Shown in pieces: positions 54,586 to 63,950 of a stretch of DNA of 64,000 bases (position 1 is its first letter; every line of letters begins with the position of its first letter). The stretch covers positions 21,096-85,095 of the forward strand of contig CAYJPA010000013.1 of assembly GCA_964371945.1 (NCBI GenBank), written 5' to 3'. Below the pieces are notes generated by a model. The model worked only from the letters and a program-made list of their open reading frames with translations, searched no databases and was not told the origin of the DNA. This DNA is from CAYJPA01 sp964371945. GTDB taxonomy: Bacteria > Chloroflexota > Chloroflexia > Thermomicrobiales > UBA6265. The position numbers were made by a program, and so were the translations under genes.

Positions 54586-56725
54586 CGTCGCTCTCTGGCT
54601 CCGGTCTCGCGCTTCCGTGATGGATCAAGGCAAGAAACGCCGGGGCATCGACGTGGAGGGCGAGTTGATGTGGCGCGGGCAACGCCGAGCGCTCGAACCG
54701 GAGCCGGCCAGCCAGCCCGCTCATCTCGATGATCGCCTCCATCGACCGCGCGCCGTGCAGATACTCCGGCACCTCGAGAAAGGCCCGCAAGACCCCGGGA
54801 TCGAGATTCGGTCGCCCGTTCGGCGCCAGGTGCGGCGCGCGTCCGAGCAGTTGCGCGCGGAGCAGGAGCGCCCGCCGCAACACGAACGCCCGATCGGCTT
54901 CGTCACGGGGATTGGGTCCCAGGATGTCGATATGACCCCGCAGCCGGCTGAGAAAGTCGGTCGCTTTGGTGCCCGGTACACTGATGGCGCGATCCTTGAA
55001 GCTCGCGAGCGTGGGATGGGTTCCGCCCGCAAAGACGAAGATCGCGGGTCCAATCGGTCGGGCCACCCCCCCTTCCAGAAAGACGCCGTCCTGCATGGGG
55101 GCGAGAAAACGCGCGAGCCACCCCAGTTCGCGGCCATCGAACGGCGTGTCGAACTCGTCCCAGAAGACGAGCGGCAACGTCTGCTCGACCGCGGCATCCC
55201 GCACCCGTTGGAGCGAAACCGGCAAATCCGCCGTGGAGGTAAATTGCGCGACATTGAATTCGAGAACGCTGACCCGTGTTCCGCCCTCCGCCCATTCCTT
55301 CGCTATCTGCTTGACCGCGAAGCTCTTTCCGGAACCCGGTGGACCGAAGACCGCGAGATTGAGCGGGCGCTGCCGGTGTCGCTGGTTCAAATATTGATCG
55401 ACGATCAAGCGCACACTGCGCACACTCTCGATTTCCGTCCGATCGACCGACACCCATGCGCCCAAGCGTTCGACCGGGAGACCACGCCCCGCGGCCGCAT
55501 TACCCTCGAACACGATGCGATGCGCGAGTGCCTGCAACCCCCCACATCCGTCTGTTGCCGCGGGCCAATCGTGACCCGCCGGGATGATCACGCGCGACAG
55601 AACGGTGGTGGTCTCAGCATCGTCTCGCAGCGCGGTGACCGCGCGGGTGATTGGAAAGCGGACGGAGCCGTGGTCATCACTCAGCTCATAGCCCGCTTCG
55701 TGAACGCCCCGTGCCGCGATCAGCCCGCGGGCCAGTGCGTCCGTCCACGCGGGCGCATTGAGATCGCGCGTAACGGCGAGGGCAAGGGCGGCCATGATGC
55801 AGGTCCCGAGCCCGGTCGCCGATCCCGGCCGCTGATTCTCCCAATCACCCTCCTGATGCATTGAATCGAACACGAGCGTTGTATCCCCGTCCCGCTCGAT
55901 CATGACCGCGCCGGCCATCCCGAGCGAAACCACCACGCGCTGGGAACGACCAAGCAGCGGATGATCCCGGACGGCCGCCGCCACTTCCTCCGCCGTACGC
56001 TGCCAGGAATGCGGTTGCCCAATCGCGGCGTAGCCTTTGCGCAGGTCGCCGACGGCCACATAGGTGGTCAGCCGCTGCCGGTGAGCATCGATCAGGTGAG
56101 ACCAGAGCGGGGATGCGTCGAGCACACCGGCGGTTTTGAGCAGGATCCGCGTGGGCGGCTGGTCGAGTGACGTCAATTCAGCCGGCCACTGTTCCACGCT
56201 GGATCGAAAACCCAGGCCTGCATCGTCCAGCACCACGCACTCCGCGCGTTGCGAGCTCGCGGCGTCAGGGCATTCAATCTGAGCGTCCGCGGCCGGTCGG
56301 ATGCCCAAAAAGCGATCCAGTCGCCAGGCAAGCTGAGGTCGCCCACGTTCGGCCGGAAACGGCCGCCAAAGCCCAAAGGTTCGAGGCCAGGTGGGGTCGT
56401 TGGGATCGATCAAACCCTGGGCGGGAATCGCCGGTCCGATCACCGTCCCCCCGCTCGCGCCCCGCGCGCGATGCAACAGCGCGGTGAGGAGCGATGCCCC
56501 GCCTGGTTCCGGAGCGATCCCGGGGGAGCGTGGGGTCTCCCATTGATAGGCGGCGTGAAGCTCGTCGAACGCGGCGACCGTGGGCACCGCGATCTGCCAA
56601 TCGATGGTGCTGTCGCCGGCAACCCGTATCGTCGGCTGGGGCACGTTGACCACGCTGCGCACCTCCAGGTTTTCATCACATACCGGCAACGCCGCATTCA
56701 GGGGATCCGCGATGACGAGTATCAT
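54569..56725 (-). CDS. PfkB-like/AAA+ fusion ATPase
   Basis: A 718-residue protein. Residues 30-390 look like a ribokinase/PfkB-type domain: IRVAGDSTIDWQIAVP at the start, a Rossmann-like core, VVVSLGMAGAVMIERDGDT, and GSATGLGTCIMAALALAV at the place of the anion-hole GAGD helix, where the catalytic Asp is not obvious. Residues 440-690 are an AAA+ ATPase with Walker A FGPPGSGKSFAVKQIA, Walker B LPLVFWDEFDTPF and sensor-1-like IFVFAGGTHPTL. It is the first gene of the minus-strand TIR run and divergent from the SLOG gene by only 47 bases. It may sense a nucleotide and switch the TIR effectors; that is inference. Confidence 0.8.
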   Translation of the reverse strand: MILVIADPLNAALPVCDENLEVRSVVNVPQPTIRVAGDSTIDWQIAVPTVAAFDELHAAYQWETPRSPGIAPEPGGASLLTALLHRARGASGGTVIGPAIPAQGLIDPNDPTWPRTFGLWRPFPAERGRPQLAWRLDRFLGIRPAADAQIECPDAASSQRAECVVLDDAGLGFRSSVEQWPAELTSLDQPPTRILLKTAGVLDASPLWSHLIDAHRQRLTTYVAVGDLRKGYAAIGQPHSWQRTAEEVAAAVRDHPLLGRSQRVVVSLGMAGAVMIERDGDTTLVFDSMHQEGDWENQRPGSATGLGTCIMAALALAVTRDLNAPAWTDALARGLIAARGVHEAGYELSDDHGSVRFPITRAVTALRDDAETTTVLSRVIIPAGHDWPAATDGCGGLQALAHRIVFEGNAAAGRGLPVERLGAWVSVDRTEIESVRSVRLIVDQYLNQRHRQRPLNLAVFGPPGSGKSFAVKQIAKEWAEGGTRVSVLEFNVAQFTSTADLPVSLQRVRDAAVEQTLPLVFWDEFDTPFDGRELGWLARFLAPMQDGVFLEGGVARPIGPAIFVFAGGTHPTLASFKDRAISVPGTKATDFLSRLRGHIDILGPNPRDEADRAFVLRRALLLRAQLLGRAPHLAPNGRPNLDPGVLRAFLEVPEYLHGARSMEAIIEMSGLAGRLRFERSALPAPHQLALHVDAPAFLALIHHGSARPEPESDDVRSG

Positions 56726-56772
56726 CCCATTATGCGCACTTTAGCGGGAATGCGATCCGGCGGACAGCCACG

Positions 56773-57444
56773 GTGACCCAGCACGGAGCCACGAGCGGGA
56801 GTGTTTGTCCGCGCATCGTGCGAATCGGCGTCACGGGACATCGGCCCAATCATCTCAACCTGGCCAATGATGCGCTGCTCAGGTCGAGGATCCGAACCGT
56901 ACTGTCATGCGCGGGAGACGCCGCCCCGGGAACGGTCGTCACCGTCATCTCGGCCCTAGCCGAAGGGGTTGATCAGCTCGTGGCGGAGGAAGCGCTGGCC
57001 AACGGCTGCTCGTTGACGTGCCTGCTGCCATTCGCGGTGTCCGACTACATTCAGGACTTCTCCAGCACCTCCGTGATTTCGCGGTTCAATACCCTCCTGG
57101 CGCTGGCGACGGACGTCGTTGTCCTTCCCGGGTCACTCATCACGCCGCAAATCCAGACCGCCGCGTATGCCGTCGTCGGGAGAGAGATTGTGAACGGATC
57201 CGACCTCTTGTTGGCCATTTGGGATGGGGCTCCGGCCCGCGGAGCAGGCGGGACAGCGGAGGTCGTGGCACTTGCGCGCGAGCGACCGATCCCAGTCATC
57301 TGGATCGCCGCAAGCGCCCCGCATGGGCTCCAGATCATCAGCGGCGAGCACGCTGCCGAGCACATTCGTGATGTCGTTACCGCCATTGACCGCGACCTAT
57401 CGGGACCGCCCTCCGCTCCCAGCGTCGACGATTCCAGGCGATAA
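56773..57444 (+). CDS. SLOG-domain protein
   Basis: A 223-residue Rossmann-like protein: VRIGVTGHRPNHL at the start, VTVISALAEGVDQLVAEEAL, LTCLLPFAVSDYIQDF, SDLLLAIWDGAPARG and GTAEVVALARERPIPVIWI. This pattern is that of the SLOG superfamily, which binds nucleotides or NAD derivatives and occurs in conflict systems, including the sensor of Thoeris (ThsA). The start is GTG 56773 with a poor ribosome site; the first conserved residues come 16 codons later. It is divergent from the PfkB-AAA+ gene. Confidence 0.8.
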   Translation: MTQHGATSGSVCPRIVRIGVTGHRPNHLNLANDALLRSRIRTVLSCAGDAAPGTVVTVISALAEGVDQLVAEEALANGCSLTCLLPFAVSDYIQDFSSTSVISRFNTLLALATDVVVLPGSLITPQIQTAAYAVVGREIVNGSDLLLAIWDGAPARGAGGTAEVVALARERPIPVIWIAASAPHGLQIISGEHAAEHIRDVVTAIDRDLSGPPSAPSVDDSRR

Positions 57445-57559
57445 CTGATTTCGACGTCGCCGGCGGCGGCAAGAGGGCGCACACGAACCAACATCGACGC
57501 ACTCGCGACCGCGTTCAGTGTCCACCGAACCGGGGTAAGTCCACCCAAGCACCCGCGCG

Positions 57560-57894
57560 CAGACTGAGCACTGTTGTGGGGCATGCACGATTTGCTGATC
57601 CGGCACCGCACGCTGCCTCCCCGGCACCGAATCCCGCGTCCGCCGCGATCGTGTGCGCGCAAGGGTCACGACGTTCGCGCTGACCCACCGCGGCAAGGCT
57701 TTTCCCCGGACCGGCGCCTCGGTCGGCTCCGCACTGTCTGCCGCATCGGCCGGCGGGGCATCGTCTCCCCGCAAGGCAGCCAACTCCGCGCGTAACCGCG
57801 CATTCTCCGCGTTGAGCGTCGCGACCGACCGCCGCGGTTGCGCCACCAGCGCTGCCAGCTCGTCGACTGTGTGCCGTGCCGGCGGCTTCGCCAT
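57560..57894 (-). pseudogene. IS66-like transposase, N-terminal fragment
   Basis: Minus-strand frame from ATG 57894 with a coiled coil (SVATLNAENARLRAELAALR) and then a basic segment KALPRWVSANVVTLA leading to a zinc-finger-like QQCSVCARVLG. This is the layout of IS66-type transposase N-termini. The reading then turns to noise, so only a remnant of about 110 residues remains. It marks the right border of the TIR/SLOG island. Confidence 0.5.
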
Positions 57895-58023
57895 CGCCGT
57901 CCCGCCAGTGACGTCCTGTCAAAACGAGTATTGTCGCATGCCTTTTCACAGCAGTCTGAACAGATACCCGAAATTTGGTACGATCTACTAACCGTGCCTG
58001 CGTCCGAATGCGAGGGATCACCC

Positions 58024-60165
58024 ATGGTGGCATCTCCGAGTACCATCGTCGTGCGAGGATCCTGCCCGCACGATTGCCCAGATACGTGCGCGACGCTGAC
58101 CGAGGTCGATGTCGCAACGGGCAAGGCGATCGGGTTTCGCGGCGACCCTGATCATCCGATCACGCAGGGATGGCTCTGCGCGAAAGTCCGTCCGTATCTC
58201 GAACGTGTCTACGCGCCAGATCGTGTGCTCTATCCGATGCGCCGAACCGGATCAAAGGGTTCGGGTCAATTCGAACAAATCAGCTGGGAATCCGCCATTG
58301 ATGAGATCGCGAGCCGCTGGCGGGCAATCATCGGCGGATCCGGCGCGGCAGCGATATTCCCCTATACCTATAGCGGTACGCTCGGTCTGGTCGAACTGGC
58401 GGTTGCCGGCTCACGGTTTTGGAACCGGCTCGGCGCCAGCGAACAAATCGGCCATCTCTGCGACGGGGCGGCCGAGGAAGCACTGATCGCGACCGTCGGT
58501 GGCTACTACTCGCCCGATCCGCGCGATGTTCTCCACAGCAAACTGATACTGATCTGGGCGCACAATCCGGCGTCGACAAATCCGCATTTCGTGCCATTGA
58601 TGCGAGAGGCGCAACACCACGGCGCTCGCGTGGTCGTGATCGATCCGCGCAAAACGATCACCGCACGCTCGGCCGACGAGTACATCCCGATCAAGCCGAG
58701 CACCGACGCGGCACTGGCGCTCGGGATGATGCACGTGATGTTCCGCGACGGCCTCGCCGCGGAGGGCTGGCTGGAAGCTCATTCAGTCGGCTGGAAGGAA
58801 CTGCGCGATCGCGCAATGACCTACTCTCCCGAGCGCGCGGCCGGAATTACCGGCGTTCCGGTGGAAACAATTGAGCGGCTGGCACGCGAGTACTCGACCA
58901 CGAAGCCGTCGCTTCTCAAATTCGCTCATGCCGTCAACCGTCACCAAAATGGCGGTCAAGCCGTGCGGGCCATCGCCTGCTTACCCGCGGTTGCCGGTCA
59001 AATGGGAATCAAGGGCGGTGGTCTCTATTTCAGCGCTTCCCATCACGGGAAGTGGGACGGTAACGCGGTCACTCATTCGAAGGATTGTCCTCCCCGGCCA
59101 CGTGAGATCAACATGGTGCGGCTGGGCGCGGCGTTGACCGGCGAGGTTCAGGAACCGCCAATCCAATCGCTTTTTGTCTTCAACTGCAATCCAGTGGCGA
59201 CCGTTCCCAATGCATCCAAGATCGTCGAGGGATTGATTCGTGACGATCTCTTCACGGTCGTGCATGAGCAGTTCATAACCGACACGGCGATGTACGCGGA
59301 TTTGTTGCTGCCCGCAACAACACAACTTGAACGAGTCGATTTGCACCGGCCATATGGTCATTTGTCGCTCCAGTACAACGCCAAGGCGATCGAACCACCG
59401 GGCGAAGCGATCAGTAACTGGGATCTGATGCGCAAACTCTCAGCCGCGATGGAATTCAATGAGCCGTGGCTGCATCAGGATGCGGATGAAGTCATCGAGG
59501 AGATCGTCGAGGCGACCAAACAGAGAAATCCGCGTTTATCGGGGGTTTCGCTTGAGCGGCTTCAACGCGAAGGAACGGTTCCGTTCACGTTCGATTCCTC
59601 AATTCCAAATAGCGATGTACCGTTCTACAACGATGTCTATCCCACACCATCCGGCAAATTCGAGATCAAGAGTGAACGCATCGCACGTCAGGGTGTTGAC
59701 CCGCTGCCTGACTGGACACCAGTCGAGGAGGAGCGCGCGGTCGGCGAATGGTCCGACGGTCTCGTGCTGTTGACCGGTGCCGCTCATCACTTCGTCACCA
59801 GCAGCATGGCCAATCAGCCGTCGCTGTTGCGCAAAGAGGGCACACCGTTCATTGAGATCAATCCTGCCGATGCCGCCGAGCGCGGGATCGTCGACGGCGA
59901 AACCGTGGTGGTCGCGAATGAGCGGGGTTCGATTCAGCTTAGGGCGGTGGTCACGACGGATGTCGCCCGAGGCGTCGCGATCTCACCAAAGGGCCGCTGG
60001 GCGAAGCTCTCGCCGGACGGACGGCATGTCAACTGGCTGACTTCAGACGGCGTCACCGATTTCGGCCTGCAAGCGATCTATCACAGCAATATGGTCCGAG
60101 TGCGGCCGCTGTCGTCAGGTGAAACGATGAACGTCACTCAAAAGGTCGCGGTCGCCGCGGATTAG
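58024..60165 (+). CDS. molybdopterin oxidoreductase, [4Fe-4S]-containing, DMSO-reductase superfamily
   Basis: A 713-residue enzyme. The N-terminal cluster motif CPHDCPDTC gives Cys14, Cys18 and Cys22, with the fourth ligand Cys52 in GWLCAK. The molybdopterin-binding domains follow (GTLGLVELAVAGSRFWN, HNPASTNPHFVPLM, KGGGLYFSASHHGKW), and the C-terminal beta-barrel has RGIVDGETVVVANERGSIQL. No Tat signal is seen, so it is probably cytoplasmic. ATG 58024 has GAGGG eight bases upstream; the frame is open further up but overlaps the IS remnant. The substrate is unknown; it stands 39 bases before the DppD gene. Confidence 0.9.
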   Translation: MVASPSTIVVRGSCPHDCPDTCATLTEVDVATGKAIGFRGDPDHPITQGWLCAKVRPYLERVYAPDRVLYPMRRTGSKGSGQFEQISWESAIDEIASRWRAIIGGSGAAAIFPYTYSGTLGLVELAVAGSRFWNRLGASEQIGHLCDGAAEEALIATVGGYYSPDPRDVLHSKLILIWAHNPASTNPHFVPLMREAQHHGARVVVIDPRKTITARSADEYIPIKPSTDAALALGMMHVMFRDGLAAEGWLEAHSVGWKELRDRAMTYSPERAAGITGVPVETIERLAREYSTTKPSLLKFAHAVNRHQNGGQAVRAIACLPAVAGQMGIKGGGLYFSASHHGKWDGNAVTHSKDCPPRPREINMVRLGAALTGEVQEPPIQSLFVFNCNPVATVPNASKIVEGLIRDDLFTVVHEQFITDTAMYADLLLPATTQLERVDLHRPYGHLSLQYNAKAIEPPGEAISNWDLMRKLSAAMEFNEPWLHQDADEVIEEIVEATKQRNPRLSGVSLERLQREGTVPFTFDSSIPNSDVPFYNDVYPTPSGKFEIKSERIARQGVDPLPDWTPVEEERAVGEWSDGLVLLTGAAHHFVTSSMANQPSLLRKEGTPFIEINPADAAERGIVDGETVVVANERGSIQLRAVVTTDVARGVAISPKGRWAKLSPDGRHVNWLTSDGVTDFGLQAIYHSNMVRVRPLSSGETMNVTQKVAVAAD

Positions 60166-60204
60166 GGCTCGTTTCATTTTGGCATCCGTGGATCACAACA
60201 CCGT

Positions 60205-61227
60205 ATGGCGCTGCTCGAAATCACCGATTTGCATTTGCATTACACGGCCGGCGATCGAGTGGTCCGCGCGGTCGACGGCGTTTCATTCTCGATTGAGGGA
60301 CAAGGCGAGGCACTCGGAGTTGTTGGCGAATCCGGCAGCGGTAAAACGAGTCTCGCGACCGCCTTGATGCGGCTGTTGCCGAAAAACGTCGCGCGTTTCG
60401 ACGGATCGATTCGCCTCAATGGGCAAGAGTTGATATCGCTCTCCAACGAAGAGTATCGAAAGCAAATCCGATGGAGCCGGATCGCAATGGTTTTCCAGGG
60501 CGCGATGTCGGTCCTCAACCCGGTGCTTAAAGTCGGAGCGCAGATCGCAGAACCACTTCTGCTCGACGGTCGCATGGCGAAGAAGGCGGCATACGCAAAG
60601 GTCGAGGGGTTGCTCGAGCGAGTCGGACTCTCGAGGGATATCTTCAGCCGGTATCCGCACGAATTGAGCGGCGGACAAAAGCAACGGGTCGTGATCGCGA
60701 CGGCGCTCGTGCTCGATCCCGACCTGTTGATTCTCGACGAACCGACTTCAGCACTCGATGTCAGTGTGCAGGCTCAAATCATGAATCTGCTCAAGGATCT
60801 CAAGCAGGATCCCGGCATATCAATGATCTTCATTACGCACGACATCGGTTTGGCCAGCGATCTGTGCGACAAAATCGCCGTCGCATATGCCGGCCAGCAT
60901 GTCGAGCTAGGACCCGCTGAGCGGGTGCTCATCGAACCACGCAATCCATACACCAGGTTGCTCCTCGCGAGCCTTCCAAGGCTTCGCGAGTCGACTCGGC
61001 CGACTCCGATGCCGGGCGAGCCCCCTGACCTCATGAACCCGCCGCCGGGCTGCCGATTCCATCCTCGATGTCCCTATTGCTTCGATACCTGTCTCTCCAA
61101 CATGCCGCCGGCGATCGAGATCGGCGACGGTGGACACTCGCGCTGCTGGCTCAACGAGCCTACCGTGGCAGGAGAACGGTTCAACGCCTACATGCGCGGC
61201 GTTCCAATGGGGGCCGGCGTTGGTTGA
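60205..61227 (+). CDS. dppD: peptide ABC transporter ATP-binding protein, DppD type
   Basis: A 340-residue ATPase. Walker A is GESGSGKTSLATALM, the signature is HELSGGQKQR, Walker B is LLILDEPTSALDVS, and the H-loop His is in FITHDIGLASDL. The C-terminal oligopeptide-type domain is present, with CRFHPRCPYCFDTC, a Cys-rich motif found in DppD/OppD proteins that can hold an Fe-S cluster. It overlaps DppF by eight bases. No permease lies next to the pair, so it may energise one or both Dpp-type transporters at 0.6-4.4 and 39-43 kb. Confidence 0.92.
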   Translation: MALLEITDLHLHYTAGDRVVRAVDGVSFSIEGQGEALGVVGESGSGKTSLATALMRLLPKNVARFDGSIRLNGQELISLSNEEYRKQIRWSRIAMVFQGAMSVLNPVLKVGAQIAEPLLLDGRMAKKAAYAKVEGLLERVGLSRDIFSRYPHELSGGQKQRVVIATALVLDPDLLILDEPTSALDVSVQAQIMNLLKDLKQDPGISMIFITHDIGLASDLCDKIAVAYAGQHVELGPAERVLIEPRNPYTRLLLASLPRLRESTRPTPMPGEPPDLMNPPPGCRFHPRCPYCFDTCLSNMPPAIEIGDGGHSRCWLNEPTVAGERFNAYMRGVPMGAGVG

Positions 61228-62242
61228 TCTGGTCGTAGGCCCAGTTCAAGGCACGCGCCCCGCCGGTGAGGCGGGTTCTGAGCCACTGGTCTCCCTGCGG
61301 AATATTGAGGTCGTGTTCCAGACCCGGAAAGGACTCTTCAAATCGGGTCAGGTTCGAGCCCTGAATGGGGTGTCACTCGATATCGCCAAAGGCGAAACGG
61401 TTGCAATCGTCGGGGAGTCGGGAAGCGGTAAGACGACGCTTGGCCGAGTTTCGTTGCGGCTTGTCGACGCCACAGCCGGCTCGATTGTTTACAAGGGCAG
61501 AGACATCACCAAGACGCCGGAACATGATCTGCTCTGGTTCAGACAGCAGGGACAGATCGTTTTTCAGGATCCCTTCTCAAGTCTCAATCCCTATATGCGA
61601 GTGCGGGATTTGATCGAGGAGCCGCTGATCATCGATGGCGTTCCCGGAGGTGAGCGCTGGCCACGAATCGCCGGAGCGCTTGAGGCCGTCGAATTGGTGC
61701 CCGTTGCCCGATTCGCCGAGAAGTATCCGACGATGATGTCCGGCGGTCAGCGGCAGCGGGTCGGGATCGCACGAGCATTGGTCCGTGATCCGGAGTACAT
61801 CGTCGCGGATGAGCCAGTGTCGATGATCGACGCCTCGAGCCGGATCGAAATCCTCGATCTGCTGAGGGGTTTGCAGGAGAATCGCGGCGTTTCGTTTCTC
61901 TACATCACCCACGACATCGCGAGCGCACGCCATTTTGCCGATCGTATCGCCGTGATGTATCTGGGCACGATCGTCGAGCTTGGAAGCTCCGGCACGGTGA
62001 TCGACGACCCGCTACATCCCTATACGCAAGCGTTGATCGAGGCGATCCCTGAGCCCGATCCTCAGAATCGATTCAAACGACGCGCGGTGGTTCCAGGCGA
62101 ACCGCCCGCCGCGGGCTCGCATCCGGTCGGTTGCCCCTTCTTCTCACGCTGTCCGATCCATATCGCCGGAACGTGCGATCTAAACCGTCCGATCCTCGAA
62201 GAGCGCAAACCTGGCCACTTCGTCGCTTGTTGGGTCGCGTAG
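61220..62242 (+). CDS. dppF: peptide ABC transporter ATP-binding protein, DppF type
   Basis: A 340-residue ATPase partner of DppD. Walker A is GESGSGKTTLGRV, Q-loop IVFQDPFSSLNPYMRV, signature TMMSGGQRQR and Walker B YIVADEPVSMIDAS, all in order. The C-terminal part includes GCPFFSRCPIHIAGTC, the DppF Cys motif. TTG 61220 is chosen as start, just before the DppD stop, with GGGGG upstream; the frame is open to 61130, but that overlap would be too long. Confidence 0.9.
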   Translation: MVDLVVGPVQGTRPAGEAGSEPLVSLRNIEVVFQTRKGLFKSGQVRALNGVSLDIAKGETVAIVGESGSGKTTLGRVSLRLVDATAGSIVYKGRDITKTPEHDLLWFRQQGQIVFQDPFSSLNPYMRVRDLIEEPLIIDGVPGGERWPRIAGALEAVELVPVARFAEKYPTMMSGGQRQRVGIARALVRDPEYIVADEPVSMIDASSRIEILDLLRGLQENRGVSFLYITHDIASARHFADRIAVMYLGTIVELGSSGTVIDDPLHPYTQALIEAIPEPDPQNRFKRRAVVPGEPPAAGSHPVGCPFFSRCPIHIAGTCDLNRPILEERKPGHFVACWVA

Positions 62243-62746
62243 ACAGTTGTTCAGACGGGCTTATGGAAGCCTATAGCATGTGCACTTATTCTGAGCGTAC
62301 TGCAACATCTAGTGTATTCGGGGTCAATCTATACTGCGACGCGTTTCTCGTGCGAGCGAATCCGAGCAAACTTAGTGGAATCTGCCGGATCAAATTGCGC
62401 GCATAACCGAATTAGCCGTCAAGTGGCTTCCGTTGGCGTGCTCGACCGCTCTGCCCTTTCAAGCGGTTCCGCCGCTGTCTTCGTTCAATCCAATCCACGC
62501 GTGACGGCGAGGCCGAGCAGCTTCCCGAAGTGAAGCTCTCCGGGGAGTCCGGCGCTCTGCTGAATCCAATACCTGTCACTCTGTTCCGCGATGGGAAGCC
62601 CTTCGAATCGCACACAACGTCACAGAATGAGATGCGAGTAGTTCAACAATGCAAGGGCGCAAGGGCGGCTCTTCGATCGTCAAAGCCGATGAAGCGTCCG
62701 ACCTCACGCTCGGAATGGTTCCTATCTTAGCATATCACGTTCGGCA
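62243..62746. other. gap without a recognisable gene
   Basis: About 500 bases after DppF. Short frames occur on both strands, but none has a ribosome site or known family. Confidence 0.35.
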
Positions 62747-62775
62747 TTGACATATCTCTCCATGTATGATATCGT
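62747..62775 (+). promoter_or_regulatory. probable sigma-70-type promoter
   Basis: TTGACA at 62747-62752, a 17-base spacer and TATCGT at 62770-62775. The region is clearly AT-richer than its neighbours. It would drive the small frame at 62776 and/or the secreted protein at 63032, with a long leader in the latter case. Confidence 0.5.
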
Positions 62776-62940
62776 ATGCATCTAAATGACATACTAGATC
62801 TTCTCTCTGAATTCCATCTCGCATGGATCGGAGTTTCACCGACAGGCGGAAACGTTGCGGACTCAGTTCAGGCCCGCAGACTAATGCATTCCTATCAACC
62901 CGTTGCCTCTCTAATCGCCCATCCGGATCTATTGCTATGA
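62776..62940 (+). CDS. possible 54-residue protein
   Basis: A frame from ATG 62776 to 62940 reading MHLNDILDLLSEFHLAWIG and later SVQARRLMHSYQPVA. The composition is protein-like, with an amphipathic N-terminal helix. There is no ribosome site and the ATG adjoins the -10 box, so it would need a transcript from elsewhere. It may be a leader or a relic. Confidence 0.25.
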   Translation: MHLNDILDLLSEFHLAWIGVSPTGGNVADSVQARRLMHSYQPVASLIAHPDLLL

Positions 62941-63031
62941 CGGACTTGAGAAAGGAGGAAAAACGGCGACCGCGTTTTCTCAGGTGGACACAGCGTCGCG
63001 ACTCTGATTGGAGACCGTTAAGGAGACGAAA

Positions 63032-63945
63032 ATGCAAAGCAAGCGAAAATTGATGGCAGCGACCGCTTTGACCTCTCTCCTCTTTTCTCAGCTTTTGTTC
63101 GGGGCGGTAAGTCCAACTTCTGCGATTGTAGCTATTCCGAGAGCTTCGTCTCAGCCGCCGATCACAGACTCGTGGACCGAAACGCGGCAGGGTGAACTCG
63201 ACCAGAGCGGCAATTGCCACTATTCGATCTCGTTCCACTCTGACAGCCTGACCGATACAACACCGATCCTGGCGCGTTTGGTCTCGATCGACACGGACTC
63301 CTGCGAATACGTGGTCGAGTACGGAGTACCAGAGTACATCCCCGGTGACCAATCCGACGATCAAACAAGCGGTGAGGATGCCGAAGATGGCGCATCTTCG
63401 CCCGACGTCAACTGCTCGGCCGTCGACATCGAGGAAACCGCCGACGATGCCAATCCGGCCGGCTGTGACTCTGAGGCTGGATCCGAAAGCGTGCGGGCCA
63501 TGCCCGACGTTCGCTCAAACGATCCGAGCGCACTTCATACACACAATGACAGAAGCGTCACATTTTCGGTTTATTGGGAGGACCCAGCTCAGCTCGACGT
63601 CAACAAGGTGCGGACTGCAGTTCGGTCTCATACGAGTGGCTCGCAGTATCGGTAGATTGCCGCACGCGGCGCCAGTGGCTGACGGCATCGGGGTGGCAAA
63701 AGGTGTCGGTGTCGGACGTCAATCTTTGCGAGGCGTACTCCAATTATGGGTTCCGATATGCGGAGGCGGAGTTCGTGAATTATGCATTTTGCCCTTCTGG
63801 GACGACCCGTGCGTATTACTTCGGCGTGACGTCATACGTGGAAGTGTACGGAGAGAACGCCTGGGTGAACGACACCTTCGTGTCAGGAGGATGCACCTGG
63901 TTGCTGTCCTGGTACTATATTTACGAAGCGGGTGAATACTATTGA
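63032..63945 (+). pseudogene. secreted protein, frameshifted
   Basis: ATG 63032 (AAGGAG six bases upstream) opens a clear signal peptide (KRKLMAATALTSLLFSQLLF) and a mature chain with SGNCHYSISFHSD and an acidic, Thr/Asp-rich middle of about 70 residues. That frame ends at 63655 in ARG/SER-rich noise. A second frame begins around 63600-63630 with SVSYEWLAVSVDCRTRRQW and goes on with aromatic, Cys-containing sequence to TGA 63945. The two parts fit as one exported protein of about 300 residues with a one-base shift between them. Its end is six bases from an IS end. No family was recognised. Confidence 0.6.
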
Positions 63946-63950
63946 CCTAG

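Noticed and set aside
54617..55864. 415-residue plus-strand frame
   Set aside because: Antisense to the PfkB-AAA+ gene; no start context and no family.
49078..57894. Treating the TIR/SLOG island as canonical Thoeris
   Set aside because: No ThsA-like protein with SIR2 or membrane effector domain was seen; the SLOG protein stands alone and the TIR proteins are multi-domain.
57838..58023. N-terminal extension of the molybdopterin oxidoreductase
   Set aside because: It overlaps the transposase remnant, lacks a ribosome site and contains no conserved sequence; ATG 58024 has GAGGG at a good distance.
62735..63364. 209-residue minus-strand frame
   Set aside because: Antisense to the secreted protein gene, arginine-rich and without a ribosome site.
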